Assembly (NCBI RefSeq): GCF_003721515.1
Contig: NZ_RJJD01000004.1
Coordinates: 1-64,000, forward strand
Source of the DNA: Rufibacter latericius
Lineage (GTDB): Bacteria; Bacteroidota; Bacteroidia; Cytophagales; Hymenobacteraceae
Length of the DNA stretch: 64,000 nt
Reading direction: 5' to 3'
Below, piece after piece: positions 34,688 through 43,609 of this stretch. Both the position numbers and the translations under genes were made by a program. Every line of letters begins with the position of its first letter. Positions within the stretch are counted from its first letter, which is position 1. The notes beneath the pieces were generated by a model. The model was not told where the DNA came from. It ran no database searches and worked only from the letters and a program-made list of their open reading frames with translations.

Positions 34688-35116
34688 CTAGAAGATCAGG
34701 AACTTGCGGTTGCGCTTGTTCAGGCTTTGCTGGTACATCTTTCCGTTGGGGTTATCCTGGTCAATGAGGCGCTTTGATTTACGGGTTCTGGTGGCTCTTT
34801 TTGGAGCTGTCTTGTTCTTGTAAGACCCAATGGAGAAAGCACCTTTGCCGGTGTCATATTTGTTGTCAGGCATGGAATAGCGCGGACCCGAGTACATGCC
34901 GCCACTGGTCTTGGCCGAGGCAACGGCTTTCTGGCGGTCCAGCAGCATCTCGCGGTCAACGTTACCAGAAGAGACCTGGCCTTTCCTGATGCCGTCAGGT
35001 CCCCGGCGGGCAGCCTCGCGCTTCGATTTTCTTGGCTTTTGCGCCGATGCCTCAGACGCGTTTGCTCCTAAAAGGATAAGCGCCATGGCAAATGCAACAT
35101 ATCTGAAAAAACTCAT
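34688..35116 (-). CDS. Small basic secreted protein, unknown
   Basis: 142 residues. A cleavable signal peptide (about 1-26) ends ASEASAQ. The mature part is strongly basic and low in complexity (KPRKSKREAARRGPDGIRKG, KRATRTRKSKRLIDQDNPNG) with a central Gly/Tyr/Ser stretch (GGMYSGPRYSMPDNKYDTGKG). It ends LNKRNRKFLIF. I recognise no domain. Similar short basic exported proteins occur in this family of bacteria without assigned function. The charge suggests binding to the acidic cell surface, to polysaccharide or to DNA outside the inner membrane; this is inference. Confidence 0.8.
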   Translation of the reverse strand: MSFFRYVAFAMALILLGANASEASAQKPRKSKREAARRGPDGIRKGQVSSGNVDREMLLDRQKAVASAKTSGGMYSGPRYSMPDNKYDTGKGAFSIGSYKNKTAPKRATRTRKSKRLIDQDNPNGKMYQQSLNKRNRKFLIF

Positions 35117-35307
35117 CTTATAGGTTTGATTGCGAAGAGAAAAGGAAATATGCCGTGTAACGCGAAACGTGGGGGATCTGTTCCAGAGATTAGAACTTAA
35201 ATTTGCGAAAAATTTTATACTTTCCTAAGCTTTTCGGCTAAAAAAGTAGCCATGAAGAGTATTTTTAAAGGGTAGGGGGCAAGCAGAGTAATCTGTGTGG
35301 ATTTCTT

Positions 35308-35315
35308 TATATTTG
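35308..35315 (+). promoter_or_regulatory. -7 promoter element upstream of crotonase gene
   Basis: TATATTTG matches TAnnTTTG exactly and lies 43 bp before the start codon. A second TAAATTTG at 35198-35205 is also on the plus strand. Confidence 0.45.
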
Positions 35316-35357
35316 CGCCTCTTATTTTAAGGGAAACTCACGTTTAGAAGATAGAAC

Positions 35358-36140
35358 ATGGTCCATTACAACAACCTTCTGCTGGAAAACAAAGGCGGCA
35401 TTTTGTTTATAACGGTCAACAGGCCAAACAAAATGAATGCCCTCAACATTGAGACGGTAAAGGAGATAAACACCGCCATGCAGGAAGTGTATGATGACCC
35501 GCAGGTGCGGGGCGTTATCCTGACGGGAAGTGGCGAGAAGGCGTTTGTAGCCGGGGCCGATATCGCTGAGATCGCGGAGCTGAACGAGGTGAACGGGCGC
35601 CGCTTCGCTGAGCGTGGGCAGGAGGTCTTTTCCATGATCGAGGAAAGCCCTAAACCCGTGATTGCGGCCGTAAACGGATTTGCGTTGGGCGGCGGGTGTG
35701 AGTTGGCCATGGCTTGCCACATACGGGTAGCCAGTGAAAACGCCCGCTTCGGCCAGCCTGAGGTGAACCTTGGCATCATCCCCGGTTATGGCGGCACGCA
35801 GCGCCTGACTCAGTTGGTAGGCAAAGGCAAGGCCATGGAACTCATGATGACTGGAGATATGATCACAGCAGCCGAGGCTAAAGAGATTGGTCTGGTCAAC
35901 CACGTGACCTCTCCCGAAGGCCTAATGGACAAATGCCTGGAGATCATGCAGAAGATTGTGGCCAAGGCGCCACTGGCGGTAGGTATGATTGTAGACTGCG
36001 TGAACGCCTGGTATGATAAAGAGGAAAACGGCTACCAGACCGAAGCCAATTCGTTCAGCCGTTGCTGCGGGTCAGAGGACTTCAAAGAAGGAACTTCGGC
36101 GTTTCTGGAGAAACGCAAACCTGCGTTTAAGGGAGAATAG
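35358..36140 (+). CDS. Enoyl-CoA hydratase/isomerase (crotonase) family protein
   Basis: 260 residues, the usual length. The oxyanion-hole elements are KAFVAGADIAEI (61-72) and the turn NGFALGGGCELAMAC (106-120). Both catalytic Glu residues of a hydratase are present, Glu115 in GGGCEL and Glu135 in FGQPEVNLG, followed by IIPGYGGTQRLTQLVG. It probably hydrates short-chain trans-2-enoyl-CoA in beta-oxidation or a related pathway (crotonyl-CoA). It stands alone. The closing sequence SAFLEKRKPAFKGE is family-typical. A long palindrome follows 43 bp after the stop. Confidence 0.92.
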   Translation: MVHYNNLLLENKGGILFITVNRPNKMNALNIETVKEINTAMQEVYDDPQVRGVILTGSGEKAFVAGADIAEIAELNEVNGRRFAERGQEVFSMIEESPKPVIAAVNGFALGGGCELAMACHIRVASENARFGQPEVNLGIIPGYGGTQRLTQLVGKGKAMELMMTGDMITAAEAKEIGLVNHVTSPEGLMDKCLEIMQKIVAKAPLAVGMIVDCVNAWYDKEENGYQTEANSFSRCCGSEDFKEGTSAFLEKRKPAFKGE

Positions 36141-36183
36141 GTCTTAGATCCTGATCCAAGCCAAATAGATACGTAAACATTTG

Positions 36184-36236
36184 CCTGCTCCCGTTTTGGG
36201 TCTGTTTTCACCAAACAGGCCCGAAACGGGAGCAGG
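36184..36236. repeat. Dispersed palindrome, 24-bp arms
   Basis: The left arm starts CCTGCTCCCGTTTTGGG, loop TCACC; the right arm ends CCCGAAACGGGAGCAGG. Two mismatches are both T/C changes that allow G-U pairs in RNA. It lies between the crotonase and flippase genes. Confidence 0.88.
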
Positions 36237-36290
36237 TGTAAATAGGAAAAGGAAGTTTTTCATCACCTCCTTTCCTGCCATTTCCCTGAT

Positions 36291-37796
36291 ATGAGTATTG
36301 CAAAGAAACTGGTGGGGCAGACGGCAGCGTACGGGCTCAGCAGCATTGTAGGCCGGGCCCTGAACTACTTGTTGGTGCCTCTGTACACGGGGGTATTTGC
36401 GCCTGCTGAGTATGGGGTTGTCACCAAACTGTATGCCATTGTTGCTTTCCTCAACATTGTGTATACCTATGGAATGGAAACAGCTTTTTTCCGTTACGCC
36501 AATAAACCGGGGGTAGATAGAAGAGCGCTGTACCACAAAGTTCAGACGCTTCTGCTTACTTCCAGCCTTTTGTTTACGGCTGTTATTTTCCTGTTCTCTT
36601 CTCCTATAGCAACACAACTGGGATACCCGGGACGGGAAAAGTATATCGTTTGGTTGGCCATCACCATGGCGGTAGACGCTATCTCCGCCATCCCGTTTGC
36701 CCGTTTGCGGCTAGAGAACAAAGCGGTTCGCTTCGCCATTATTCGGTTAACCAACATTTTCCTGGTAATCGCCGGAAACCTATTCTTTCTGCTTTTCTGC
36801 CGCCACGTGTACGAGGGCAAGTATTTGGCTGAGTTAAGGCCCTTCATTGAGACCATCTATGATCCCGAGTTGGGCGTAGGGTACATTTTCCTGGTGAACA
36901 TGATAGCCAACCTGCTGTTTATTCCCATGCTGTGGAAAGAGTTCTCAGATTTCCGTTTTAAGCTTAGTTTGGGAGAAATGCAGCCAATGCTAGTGTATGC
37001 TTTCCCGATTCTGGTGATGGGCTTAGCCGGAGCCACCAACGAAATGCTCTCGCGGCTCATGCTGGAAGACTGGCTCCCAGAGGGCTTCTATTCCGGGGTG
37101 AGCAACGAAGACGCCCTCGGGATTTTCGGGGCCAACTACAAACTGGCCATCATGATGAGCCTCATGATTCAGGCCTTCCGGTATTCAGCGGAGCCCTTCT
37201 TCTTCTCGCAGTCGCAAGACAAGAACTCGCCGGCGACCTTTGCGGTGGTCATGCGCTGGTTTGTGATTGTTTGCGCCCTGGCGTACCTGGGAATAAGCGC
37301 CAACCTGGATCTTTTCCAGTATTTCCTGGGGCAGAAAGCGTATCGCACGGGCATGGAAGTAGTGCCCGTGCTTTTGCTAGCCTATCTATTTAACGGGGTT
37401 TACTATAACCTGACCGTCTGGTTCAAACTCACTGATAAAACGCAGTACGGTACCTATATCACCATCTTCGGGGCGATTGTGACGGTGGTGGCGAATTTCC
37501 TGTTGATTCCGGTCCTGGGCTACATGGGCAGCGCTATTGCGGCCTTCCTGTGCTATTTTACCATGTCGGTGGTGTGTTATGTGATTGGGCAGAAATATTT
37601 CCCGGTGCCGTATCCCATTAAAGCTATTTTTGGGTACCTGCTTTTGGCATCGGCTTTGATTTGGCTGGCCAACGCGTGGGAGATGGAGAATTTCTGGCTA
37701 CGGCAGGCGTACCATTTCGCGCTATGCGGGATCTTTATAGCGGTAGTTTGGGTGGTGGAAAAGCCCCTTCAGCGGCAGGTTAAGGCCGTTAAATAG
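36291..37796 (+). CDS. Oligosaccharide flippase family protein (Wzx-like)
   Basis: 501 residues with about 12-14 membrane helices. It opens KKLVGQTAAYGLSSIVGRAL followed by NYLLVPLYTGVF, the hallmark of polysaccharide-export flippases of the MOP superfamily; GMETAFFRYANKPG in helix 2-3 and the mid-protein FPILVMGLAGATNEMLSRLM are also typical. It would translocate a lipid-linked oligosaccharide across the inner membrane. No glycosyltransferase cluster surrounds it, but a sugar nucleotidyltransferase gene lies two genes downstream. dut follows after 23 bp on the same strand. Confidence 0.88.
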   Translation: MSIAKKLVGQTAAYGLSSIVGRALNYLLVPLYTGVFAPAEYGVVTKLYAIVAFLNIVYTYGMETAFFRYANKPGVDRRALYHKVQTLLLTSSLLFTAVIFLFSSPIATQLGYPGREKYIVWLAITMAVDAISAIPFARLRLENKAVRFAIIRLTNIFLVIAGNLFFLLFCRHVYEGKYLAELRPFIETIYDPELGVGYIFLVNMIANLLFIPMLWKEFSDFRFKLSLGEMQPMLVYAFPILVMGLAGATNEMLSRLMLEDWLPEGFYSGVSNEDALGIFGANYKLAIMMSLMIQAFRYSAEPFFFSQSQDKNSPATFAVVMRWFVIVCALAYLGISANLDLFQYFLGQKAYRTGMEVVPVLLLAYLFNGVYYNLTVWFKLTDKTQYGTYITIFGAIVTVVANFLLIPVLGYMGSAIAAFLCYFTMSVVCYVIGQKYFPVPYPIKAIFGYLLLASALIWLANAWEMENFWLRQAYHFALCGIFIAVVWVVEKPLQRQVKAVK

Positions 37797-37819
37797 ATAA
37801 ATTCGTATATTAGCTGTCT

Positions 37820-38266
37820 ATGACTACTACACTTCCAGTTAAAGTTATCAATCTGGGCAAGCACCCTCTGCCCGCTTACGCCACAGAACATTCTTCCGGG
37901 TTAGACTTACGGGCTAACCTGGATGCTCCTGTGACGCTTAAACCTTTGCAACGCACGCTCATCCCCACGGGGCTTTCCATTGAATTGCCTGAGGGTCACG
38001 AGGCGCAGATCAGGCCCCGCAGTGGCTTGGCGTTCAAACACGGCATTTCCATTGTAAACAGCCCCGGTACCATTGACGCCGATTACCGCGGCGAGATCAA
38101 GGTTTTGCTGGTAAACCTATCCGATGCTGATTTCGTGGTAGAAGACGGCGAGCGCATCGCGCAGATGGTGGTGGCCCGCTACGAACGGGTAGCCTGGGAA
38201 GCCGTGGATGAACTCACCGAGACAGAGCGCGGTGCTGGCGGGTATGGCAGTACCGGCAAACTTTAA
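37820..38266 (+). CDS. dut: dUTP diphosphatase
   Basis: 148 residues with all five trimeric dUTPase motifs: [10 protein letters not shown] (1), [11 protein letters not shown] (2), [11 protein letters not shown] (3), DGERIAQMV (4) and the C-terminal [10 protein letters not shown] (5). It hydrolyses dUTP to dUMP and pyrophosphate, keeping uracil out of DNA and supplying dTMP synthesis. It lies 23 bp after the flippase. Confidence 0.97.
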   Translation: MTTTLPVKVINLGKHPLPAYATEHSSGLDLRANLDAPVTLKPLQRTLIPTGLSIELPEGHEAQIRPRSGLAFKHGISIVNSPGTIDADYRGEIKVLLVNLSDADFVVEDGERIAQMVVARYERVAWEAVDELTETERGAGGYGSTGKL

Positions 38267-38389
38267 ATTGATTATCTTCGGTTTTTACTATATTTTCGGA
38301 GAAATAGCCTGAAAACGGAAAGTTTTATATCCAAAATACGAAATCTCCGTAGGTAGGCCTTACTATAAGCAACCTTTTTAAGACACACT

Positions 38390-39397
38390 ATGAGAATCAT
38401 TGTACCAATGGCCGGCATGGGCAAACGTATGCGCCCGCACACCCTTACTGTTCCTAAACCCCTTATTCCTATCGCAGGGAAACCAATTGTGCAGCGGTTG
38501 GTGGAAGATATTGCCAAGGTGTGCCAGGAGCCCATTGAAGAAGTAGCCTTCATTATTGGTAGGTTTGGGGCTGAGGTAGAGGCGAAACTATTGAAGATAG
38601 CCGAGTCTGTTGGAGCCGTAGGTACAATCCATTACCAGGATCAGCCGCTGGGTACTGCCCACGCCATCCTTTGCGCCCAAAGCGCCCTGAAAGGCAACGT
38701 AGTAGTGGCGTTCGCCGATACCCTCTTCAAAGCCGATTTCAAGCTAGATACCTCCGCCGAGGGCACCATCTGGGTACAGAAAGTAGAAGACCCGCGTCCG
38801 TTTGGCGTGGTGAAATTGAACGATCAGGGACATATCACCGAGTTCGTGGAGAAACCACAGGAATTCGTGTCTGACCTGGCCATCATAGGCATCTACTATT
38901 TCAAGGACGGCGAGTACCTGCGTAGCGAGTTGCAGTACCTGCTGGACAATGACATCAAAGACAAAGGCGAGTACCAGATCACCAACGCTCTGGAGAACAT
39001 GAAGAGCAAAGGATCGGTGTTCATCCCCGGCCAGATCTCTGAGTGGCTTGACTGCGGAAACAAAGACTCTACCGTGTTCACCAATCAGCGCTACCTGGAG
39101 TACATCAAAGACGAAGAAGGTCTTGTATCGGGAACCGCACAGGTGAACAACAGTGTTATTATACCGCCGGTATATTTAGGGGAAAATGTAGTATTAAACA
39201 ATTCTGTGGTGGGTCCGCACGTTTCCATTGGAAACAACACGCAGGTAAGCGGGTCTGTGATCAGCAACAGCATTGTACAGGAAAGCAGTAAGGTAAACCA
39301 CGCCCACATAGCTAACTCAATGGTAGGCAATTACGTTGTATACGAAGGGGTGCCCGCTGACCTGAGCTTAGGCGACTACAACACCCTGCGTGGCTAG
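38390..39397 (+). CDS. Sugar-phosphate nucleotidyltransferase with left-handed beta-helix tail
   Basis: 335 residues. The nucleotide-binding opening is MRIIVPMAGMGKRMRPHTLTVPKPLIPIAGKP-like, with the G-x-G-x-R-x-R-P signature near residues 9-16 and the catalytic PKP Lys after it. HYQDQPLGTAHAILCAQSAL and VVVAFADTLFKADF are the other active-site loops. The C-terminal 80 residues have hexapeptide-type repeats (NNSVIIPPVYLGENVVLNNSVVGPHVSIG in character). It resembles bacterial glucose-1-phosphate thymidylyl/uridylyl-transferases, so it activates a sugar for glycan synthesis; the exact substrate is uncertain. It starts an apparent operon with the TPR gene 17 bp downstream. Confidence 0.88.
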   Translation: MRIIVPMAGMGKRMRPHTLTVPKPLIPIAGKPIVQRLVEDIAKVCQEPIEEVAFIIGRFGAEVEAKLLKIAESVGAVGTIHYQDQPLGTAHAILCAQSALKGNVVVAFADTLFKADFKLDTSAEGTIWVQKVEDPRPFGVVKLNDQGHITEFVEKPQEFVSDLAIIGIYYFKDGEYLRSELQYLLDNDIKDKGEYQITNALENMKSKGSVFIPGQISEWLDCGNKDSTVFTNQRYLEYIKDEEGLVSGTAQVNNSVIIPPVYLGENVVLNNSVVGPHVSIGNNTQVSGSVISNSIVQESSKVNHAHIANSMVGNYVVYEGVPADLSLGDYNTLRG

Positions 39398-39414
39398 ACA
39401 GGAGATCTAATTTT

Positions 39415-41172
39415 ATGTTGAAGAGAGGACTCACGATAGTGGCTGTTTTGTGCGGAATGGTGGTAGCGGGTGAGAAAAGCTATGCCCAGTCTGAGCGCAA
39501 AAAAGAGAAGGGTTCGCCCATCGGTACAACCGGTACTCCCCCTCTTACCCTTAGCCCGCAAGAGCAGCAGCTAAGTGAGTCCTATTTTCTGGAAGGCATG
39601 AAGTTCTTCCTCCTGGAAGAGCATAACAAAGCACTGGACCGGTTCCAGCGAGCCTATGCCATCAGTCCTACCAACGCGGCGGTCAATTACAAGCTAGCAG
39701 AAACCAGCTTACTTCTGGGCAATGTGCGTGGCGCCTTGCCCTTTGCAAAAGCTGCGCTGGAGCTAGAGCCTAAAAACCCGTATTACCATCTCTTGCTGGC
39801 CCAGATTTACTCAAATCAGCAGGAGTATGAAAATGCCATCAAAGTCTACGCCCGCCTCACGCAGGAACTACCCAACACAGAACAGTACCTCTTTAACCTG
39901 ACAGACCTGTATCTGGCCAAAAACAGGTTAGACGATGCCCTGCGTACCTTGGGGCAGATTGAAGAGAAATATGGCCTTATTGAGGAAATCTCCTTTAAAA
40001 AGCAGCAGATCTACCTCAAACAGAACAACCTGGCCAAAGCCTTGCAGGAAGGCGAAAACCTGATTTCCTCTAAGCCCGAGGAAGTCCGTTACCTGTTGGC
40101 CCAGGCCGAGATCTTAGCTGCTAACAAGAAGATTGCCGAAGCAGTGAACATGGCCCACAAAGCCTTGGCCGTAGCCCCGGATAACGCCTACGGCCGTCTG
40201 ATGCTAGCCGATCTTCTGCAACAACAAGGCAAAACAGCAGAGGCCGATGCCCAACTGGAAAAAGCCTTCGGGAATCCATCGCTGGACATTGACTCCAAAG
40301 TGAAGATTCTGGTAGATTACATCAAGCGCTTACCAGATGAGAAAGTGGCAGCCCAAGCCATGAAACTGGCGGAACTGACCACCAGTGCCCACCCGCGGGA
40401 GGCCAAAGCCTTTGCCGTAGCCGGCGATATTTATGTGAATGCGGGCAAGAAATTACCCGCCCGTGACAGTTACGTGAAAGCGGTGGCTCTGGACCCTGGC
40501 CATTACAAAATCTGGCAGCAGATTGTGCTCCTTGATGGGGAAATGAACCAGAACGATTCCCTGATTGTGCACTCAGAACGGGCTCTTGAGTTTTTTCCGA
40601 ACCAGCCCATGTTTTGGTTCTACAACGGAACAGCTCACCTCATTAATAAAAACTATCCCAAAGCCACCAAATCCTTGGAGTACGGCAGACGGTTAGCTGG
40701 GAATAACCGTGATTTACAGTTACAGTTCAACCTGCAATTGGGTGATGCCTACCATTCAATGGAACAGTTCGCGCTCTCAGACCAGGCGTTTGAAGCCGTG
40801 TTAGCGGTAGAGCCTTCTAATCCGCATGCGTTGAACAACTACAGCTACTTTTTGTCCATCAGAGGGCAGAACCTGGCAAAAGCGAAAGCCTTGGCCAGTA
40901 CACTGGTGGCGCAATATCCAGACAATCCTACGTACTTAGATACGTACGCGTGGGTGCTGTACAAACTCAAAGATTACCAGGAAGCCAAAAAGTTGCTTGA
41001 AAAAGCCGTGGCCAACTCTTCAGATGCCACCATCATTGAACACTACGGCGATGTACTCTACCAACTGGGGCAACGAGACCTAGCTTTGAAGCAGTGGGTA
41101 CGCGCAAACCAGGTGGGCGGTGCCTCCGTGGGCATCAGCAAGAAGATTAAAGACAAGAAACTTTATGAATAG
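39415..41172 (+). CDS. Secreted TPR-repeat protein
   Basis: 585 residues with a signal peptide ending KSYAQ (about residue 25). From about residue 55 to the end it is a solenoid of some twelve or more TPR units; clear ones include NKALDRFQRAYAISPTNAAV, NAYGRLMLADLLQQQGKTAEA, NPHALNNYSYFLSIRG and NPTYLDTYAWVLYKLKDYQEA. It is likely periplasmic and scaffolds envelope proteins. A good AGGAG-type ribosome binding site precedes the ATG. The 3' end overlaps the DUF4292 gene by 8 bp. The trio TPR-DUF4292-EnvC is conserved in the phylum, which links it to peptidoglycan or outer membrane work. Confidence 0.9.
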   Translation: MLKRGLTIVAVLCGMVVAGEKSYAQSERKKEKGSPIGTTGTPPLTLSPQEQQLSESYFLEGMKFFLLEEHNKALDRFQRAYAISPTNAAVNYKLAETSLLLGNVRGALPFAKAALELEPKNPYYHLLLAQIYSNQQEYENAIKVYARLTQELPNTEQYLFNLTDLYLAKNRLDDALRTLGQIEEKYGLIEEISFKKQQIYLKQNNLAKALQEGENLISSKPEEVRYLLAQAEILAANKKIAEAVNMAHKALAVAPDNAYGRLMLADLLQQQGKTAEADAQLEKAFGNPSLDIDSKVKILVDYIKRLPDEKVAAQAMKLAELTTSAHPREAKAFAVAGDIYVNAGKKLPARDSYVKAVALDPGHYKIWQQIVLLDGEMNQNDSLIVHSERALEFFPNQPMFWFYNGTAHLINKNYPKATKSLEYGRRLAGNNRDLQLQFNLQLGDAYHSMEQFALSDQAFEAVLAVEPSNPHALNNYSYFLSIRGQNLAKAKALASTLVAQYPDNPTYLDTYAWVLYKLKDYQEAKKLLEKAVANSSDATIIEHYGDVLYQLGQRDLALKQWVRANQVGGASVGISKKIKDKKLYE

Positions 41173-41926
41173 TAAAAGTTATATATACGCGTTAGGATTG
41201 AGTTTGCTGGTATTGGTAGGATGTGGTAAAAAGGAAGTGCCTGGCGCCTCAGGAGCAGTAGCCCCGGAAAGCATTAACAGAGTAAACGTAGTAAACACAG
41301 ATTATACCTTCTTCTCGGCCAAAGGCAAGGTGCAGAGCGAAAGCACCAAGATCAACGCCAACCTCACGCTGCGCATGAAGAAAAACGAGGTCATCTGGGC
41401 CTCTGTGCAGGCATTGGGTTTTGAGGCCGCCCGCCTGAAAGTTACCCCAGACTCGGTGTATGTCGTGAATCGGCTTAAAGACGAGTATTTTGTGGGTTCT
41501 TACAACATGCTGCAGGAACGCTACAACGTAGACGTAGACTTCAAAACGCTGCAGGACATCCTGATCGGGAATTTTGTGGCCGGGGATAACGGACGGGAAA
41601 AGCTGGAGCAGGAAGGACCCGTGCAGCACCTGCGTAGCTTACGCACCAACCTGCAAATAGACCAGTTCGTGGATACCACCAAGTTCAAGCTGAAACGCAC
41701 CGAGGTGCGCAATCTGCAGACCAAGGATTTCATGACCGTAGATTACCAGGATTTCGAGGATCTGAACGGGAAACCATTCGCCATGGCCATGCTGCTTTCC
41801 ATCCAGCAGCCCGAGGGGAATACGGCAAAAACCACCGTGGTGGCCGTGAAGCACAGACAGGTTTCTACGTCTGAAACTTCTCTCGATTTCCCTTTTTCAG
41901 TACCTTCGAACTATGAACGTAAATAG
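41165..41926 (+). CDS. DUF4292 lipoprotein
   Basis: 253 residues from ATG 41165, which lies inside the last codons of the TPR gene. The lipoprotein signal LSLLVLVGC puts the lipidated Cys at 20. The mature domain has VNTDYTFFSAKGKVQSESTK, VIWASVQALGFEAARLKVTPDSVYVVNRL and LEQEGPVQHLRS, typical DUF4292, whose fold is LolA/LppX-like and suits lipid or lipoprotein handling (family knowledge; not shown here). A frame starting at 41120 would remove the lipoprotein signal from the N-terminus and is rejected. Its stop overlaps the EnvC start by 14 bp: translational coupling. Confidence 0.9.
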   Translation: MNSKSYIYALGLSLLVLVGCGKKEVPGASGAVAPESINRVNVVNTDYTFFSAKGKVQSESTKINANLTLRMKKNEVIWASVQALGFEAARLKVTPDSVYVVNRLKDEYFVGSYNMLQERYNVDVDFKTLQDILIGNFVAGDNGREKLEQEGPVQHLRSLRTNLQIDQFVDTTKFKLKRTEVRNLQTKDFMTVDYQDFEDLNGKPFAMAMLLSIQQPEGNTAKTTVVAVKHRQVSTSETSLDFPFSVPSNYERK

Positions 41927-43313
41927 GGCGGGGCTACTTTATCTTTTTTTATTCTTTTTCTTGATTGGGTTCAATTCTGCTGAGGCTCAGCAGAAAAAGA
42001 CCACCCGTACCCCTTCTAAATCAGGAGCAAAGAAAGCTCCGGTGAAAAGTAAAGCCCAGCTGGAGCGCGAAAAAAACGCTAACCTCAAGCGCATTCAGGA
42101 AGCCAACCGCATCTTACAGGAAACCGCCCAGAAAAAGCAAGCTTCTTTGGGACAATTGAACGTGATCAAGGAAAAGATCACCGTGCAAAAAGGCGTCATC
42201 AAGAACATTTCCTCAGAGATCGTTTACCTCAACCGTGACCTGCGCACCACCGAAGAGAAGGTAGCCGATGCCCAGACTGATCTGGAAAAACTCAAAAAAG
42301 AGTATTCCCGCCTGATTTACGCGGCTTCAAAGACGGCTAACAGCTACAACAAGCTCATGTTCCTGTTCGCCTCAGATTCTTTTAACCAGATGATGCGCCG
42401 CATGAGTTACCTACGCCAATACACTGAGGCGCGTAAAAAGCAGGCAGCCGCCATTGAGGAAGTGCAGCAGAACCTGACCCAGCAATTAAATACCCTTACC
42501 TCCCAGAAAAAGCAGAAGAGAAGCCTTCTGCATGTGCAGCTGAATGAAAACAAGAACCTGCTTTCCATGCATGACCAGCAGGACCAGGTTATTCAGCAAC
42601 TCAGCCAACAGGAACAATCCTTGAAGCAGGAGGTAGAACAGCGCCAGAAAGCGGTGCAGCAGTTGAATAGATTGATTGCTAATATCGTGCGCGAAGAGAT
42701 TGCCCGGGCCGCCCGTGCCGCCGAAGCAGCAGCCAGAGCCAAAGCAGCCCGCGAAGCAGCCGCTGCCGCCAGAGCCGCCGCAGCTGCCGGAAAACCTGCC
42801 CCAGATGAACCAGCCACCGGTGCCAGTGCACCTGCCAAGACCAAGGCTACCGTCTCCCGCACCGACCGCGTGACCCTTACCCCAGAGGCCGCCGCCTTGT
42901 CCTCAAACTTCGCCGGGAACAAAGGACGTTTCTCCTGGCCGGTAGAACGAGGCTTTATTTCCCAGCGCTTCGGGCGGCAGGCCCACCCGGTATTGAAAGG
43001 CGTAGTAGTGGAGAACCGCGGTATCGACATCCAGACCGGGGCTAATGAGCGAGTACGGGCTATTTTCGGGGGGAAAGTTCTGGCGGTGCAGACCATTCCG
43101 GGTATGAACAACATTGTGATGGTGCAGCACGGCGAATACTTCACCGTTTATGCCAAGCTCCGGACCGTGAGCGTGACCGAAGGCCAGGAAATCAGTGCCA
43201 AGCAGAACATCGGTACCGTCTACACCGATGCCGAGGGTACTTCTGAACTTCAGTTCCAGATATGGAAAAACCAAACCAACCTGAACCCGCAAGGCTGGCT
43301 TATGCCAAAATAA
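41913..43313 (+). CDS. Murein hydrolase activator, EnvC family
   Basis: 466 residues. The signal peptide ends SAEAQ (about 26). Residues about 45-260 form long coiled coils, followed by an Ala-rich linker with AARAAAAAGKPAP and similar runs. The C-terminal LytM/M23 domain (about 345-466) begins FSWPVERGFISQRFG. The zinc ligands of active M23 peptidases are replaced: the HxxxD motif reads NRGID, and the last motif reads ELQFQIW in place of HLHFEI. It therefore should not cut peptidoglycan itself but activate amidases, as EnvC and NlpD do. It is coupled to DUF4292. A palindrome follows 8 bp after the stop. Confidence 0.9.
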   Translation: MNVNRAGLLYLFLFFFLIGFNSAEAQQKKTTRTPSKSGAKKAPVKSKAQLEREKNANLKRIQEANRILQETAQKKQASLGQLNVIKEKITVQKGVIKNISSEIVYLNRDLRTTEEKVADAQTDLEKLKKEYSRLIYAASKTANSYNKLMFLFASDSFNQMMRRMSYLRQYTEARKKQAAAIEEVQQNLTQQLNTLTSQKKQKRSLLHVQLNENKNLLSMHDQQDQVIQQLSQQEQSLKQEVEQRQKAVQQLNRLIANIVREEIARAARAAEAAARAKAAREAAAAARAAAAAGKPAPDEPATGASAPAKTKATVSRTDRVTLTPEAAALSSNFAGNKGRFSWPVERGFISQRFGRQAHPVLKGVVVENRGIDIQTGANERVRAIFGGKVLAVQTIPGMNNIVMVQHGEYFTVYAKLRTVSVTEGQEISAKQNIGTVYTDAEGTSELQFQIWKNQTNLNPQGWLMPK

Positions 43314-43321
43314 GAAAAAGT

Positions 43322-43356
43322 GTTTAGGGCCCGGTTTCTGAAAACAAGGCCCTAAA
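43322..43356. repeat. Dispersed palindrome after envC-like gene
   Basis: GTTTAGGGCCCGGTTT against AAAACAAGGCCCTAAAT, loop CTG. Very close to the family consensus. Confidence 0.85.
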
Positions 43357-43384
43357 TACCTTTCAATTAGATAAAATGATTTGT

Positions 43385-43414
43385 AAGGGCAATCTCTTGT
43401 GGTTGCCCTTTTGT
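43385..43414 (+). terminator. Weak terminator after envC-like gene
   Basis: Stem AAGGGCAA against TTGCCCTT with a 10-nt loop and a short T-rich tail. The remaining gap to 43564 shows no gene. Confidence 0.5.
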
Positions 43415-43564
43415 TGGCAGCGTAGTCTCAGTTGTTGGTAAGAACACGCACCAACGGCGGCGGCTTTTAGAGAGGCAAACAAATGGAACCGCCAAAGCTT
43501 AGCTTTACGGGAAATACCCTTTACTACCCGCAGAAAACAGCTTCTCCCCAAATGCCTTTACTTA

Positions 43565-43599
43565 TTTTAAGCCTGATTTTCAGAAAACGGCCCTAAAGC
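43565..43599. repeat. Dispersed palindrome before RsmI-like stop
   Basis: TTTTAAGCCTGATTTTC against GAAAACGGCCCTAAAGC. It lies 11 bp beyond the stop of the minus-strand methylase. Confidence 0.7.
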
Positions 43600-43609
43600 A
43601 GCTAAGGTC

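Noticed and set aside
41120-41164. Extended start for the DUF4292 gene
   Set aside because: It would bury the lipoprotein signal peptide; ATG 41165 gives a correct lipobox.
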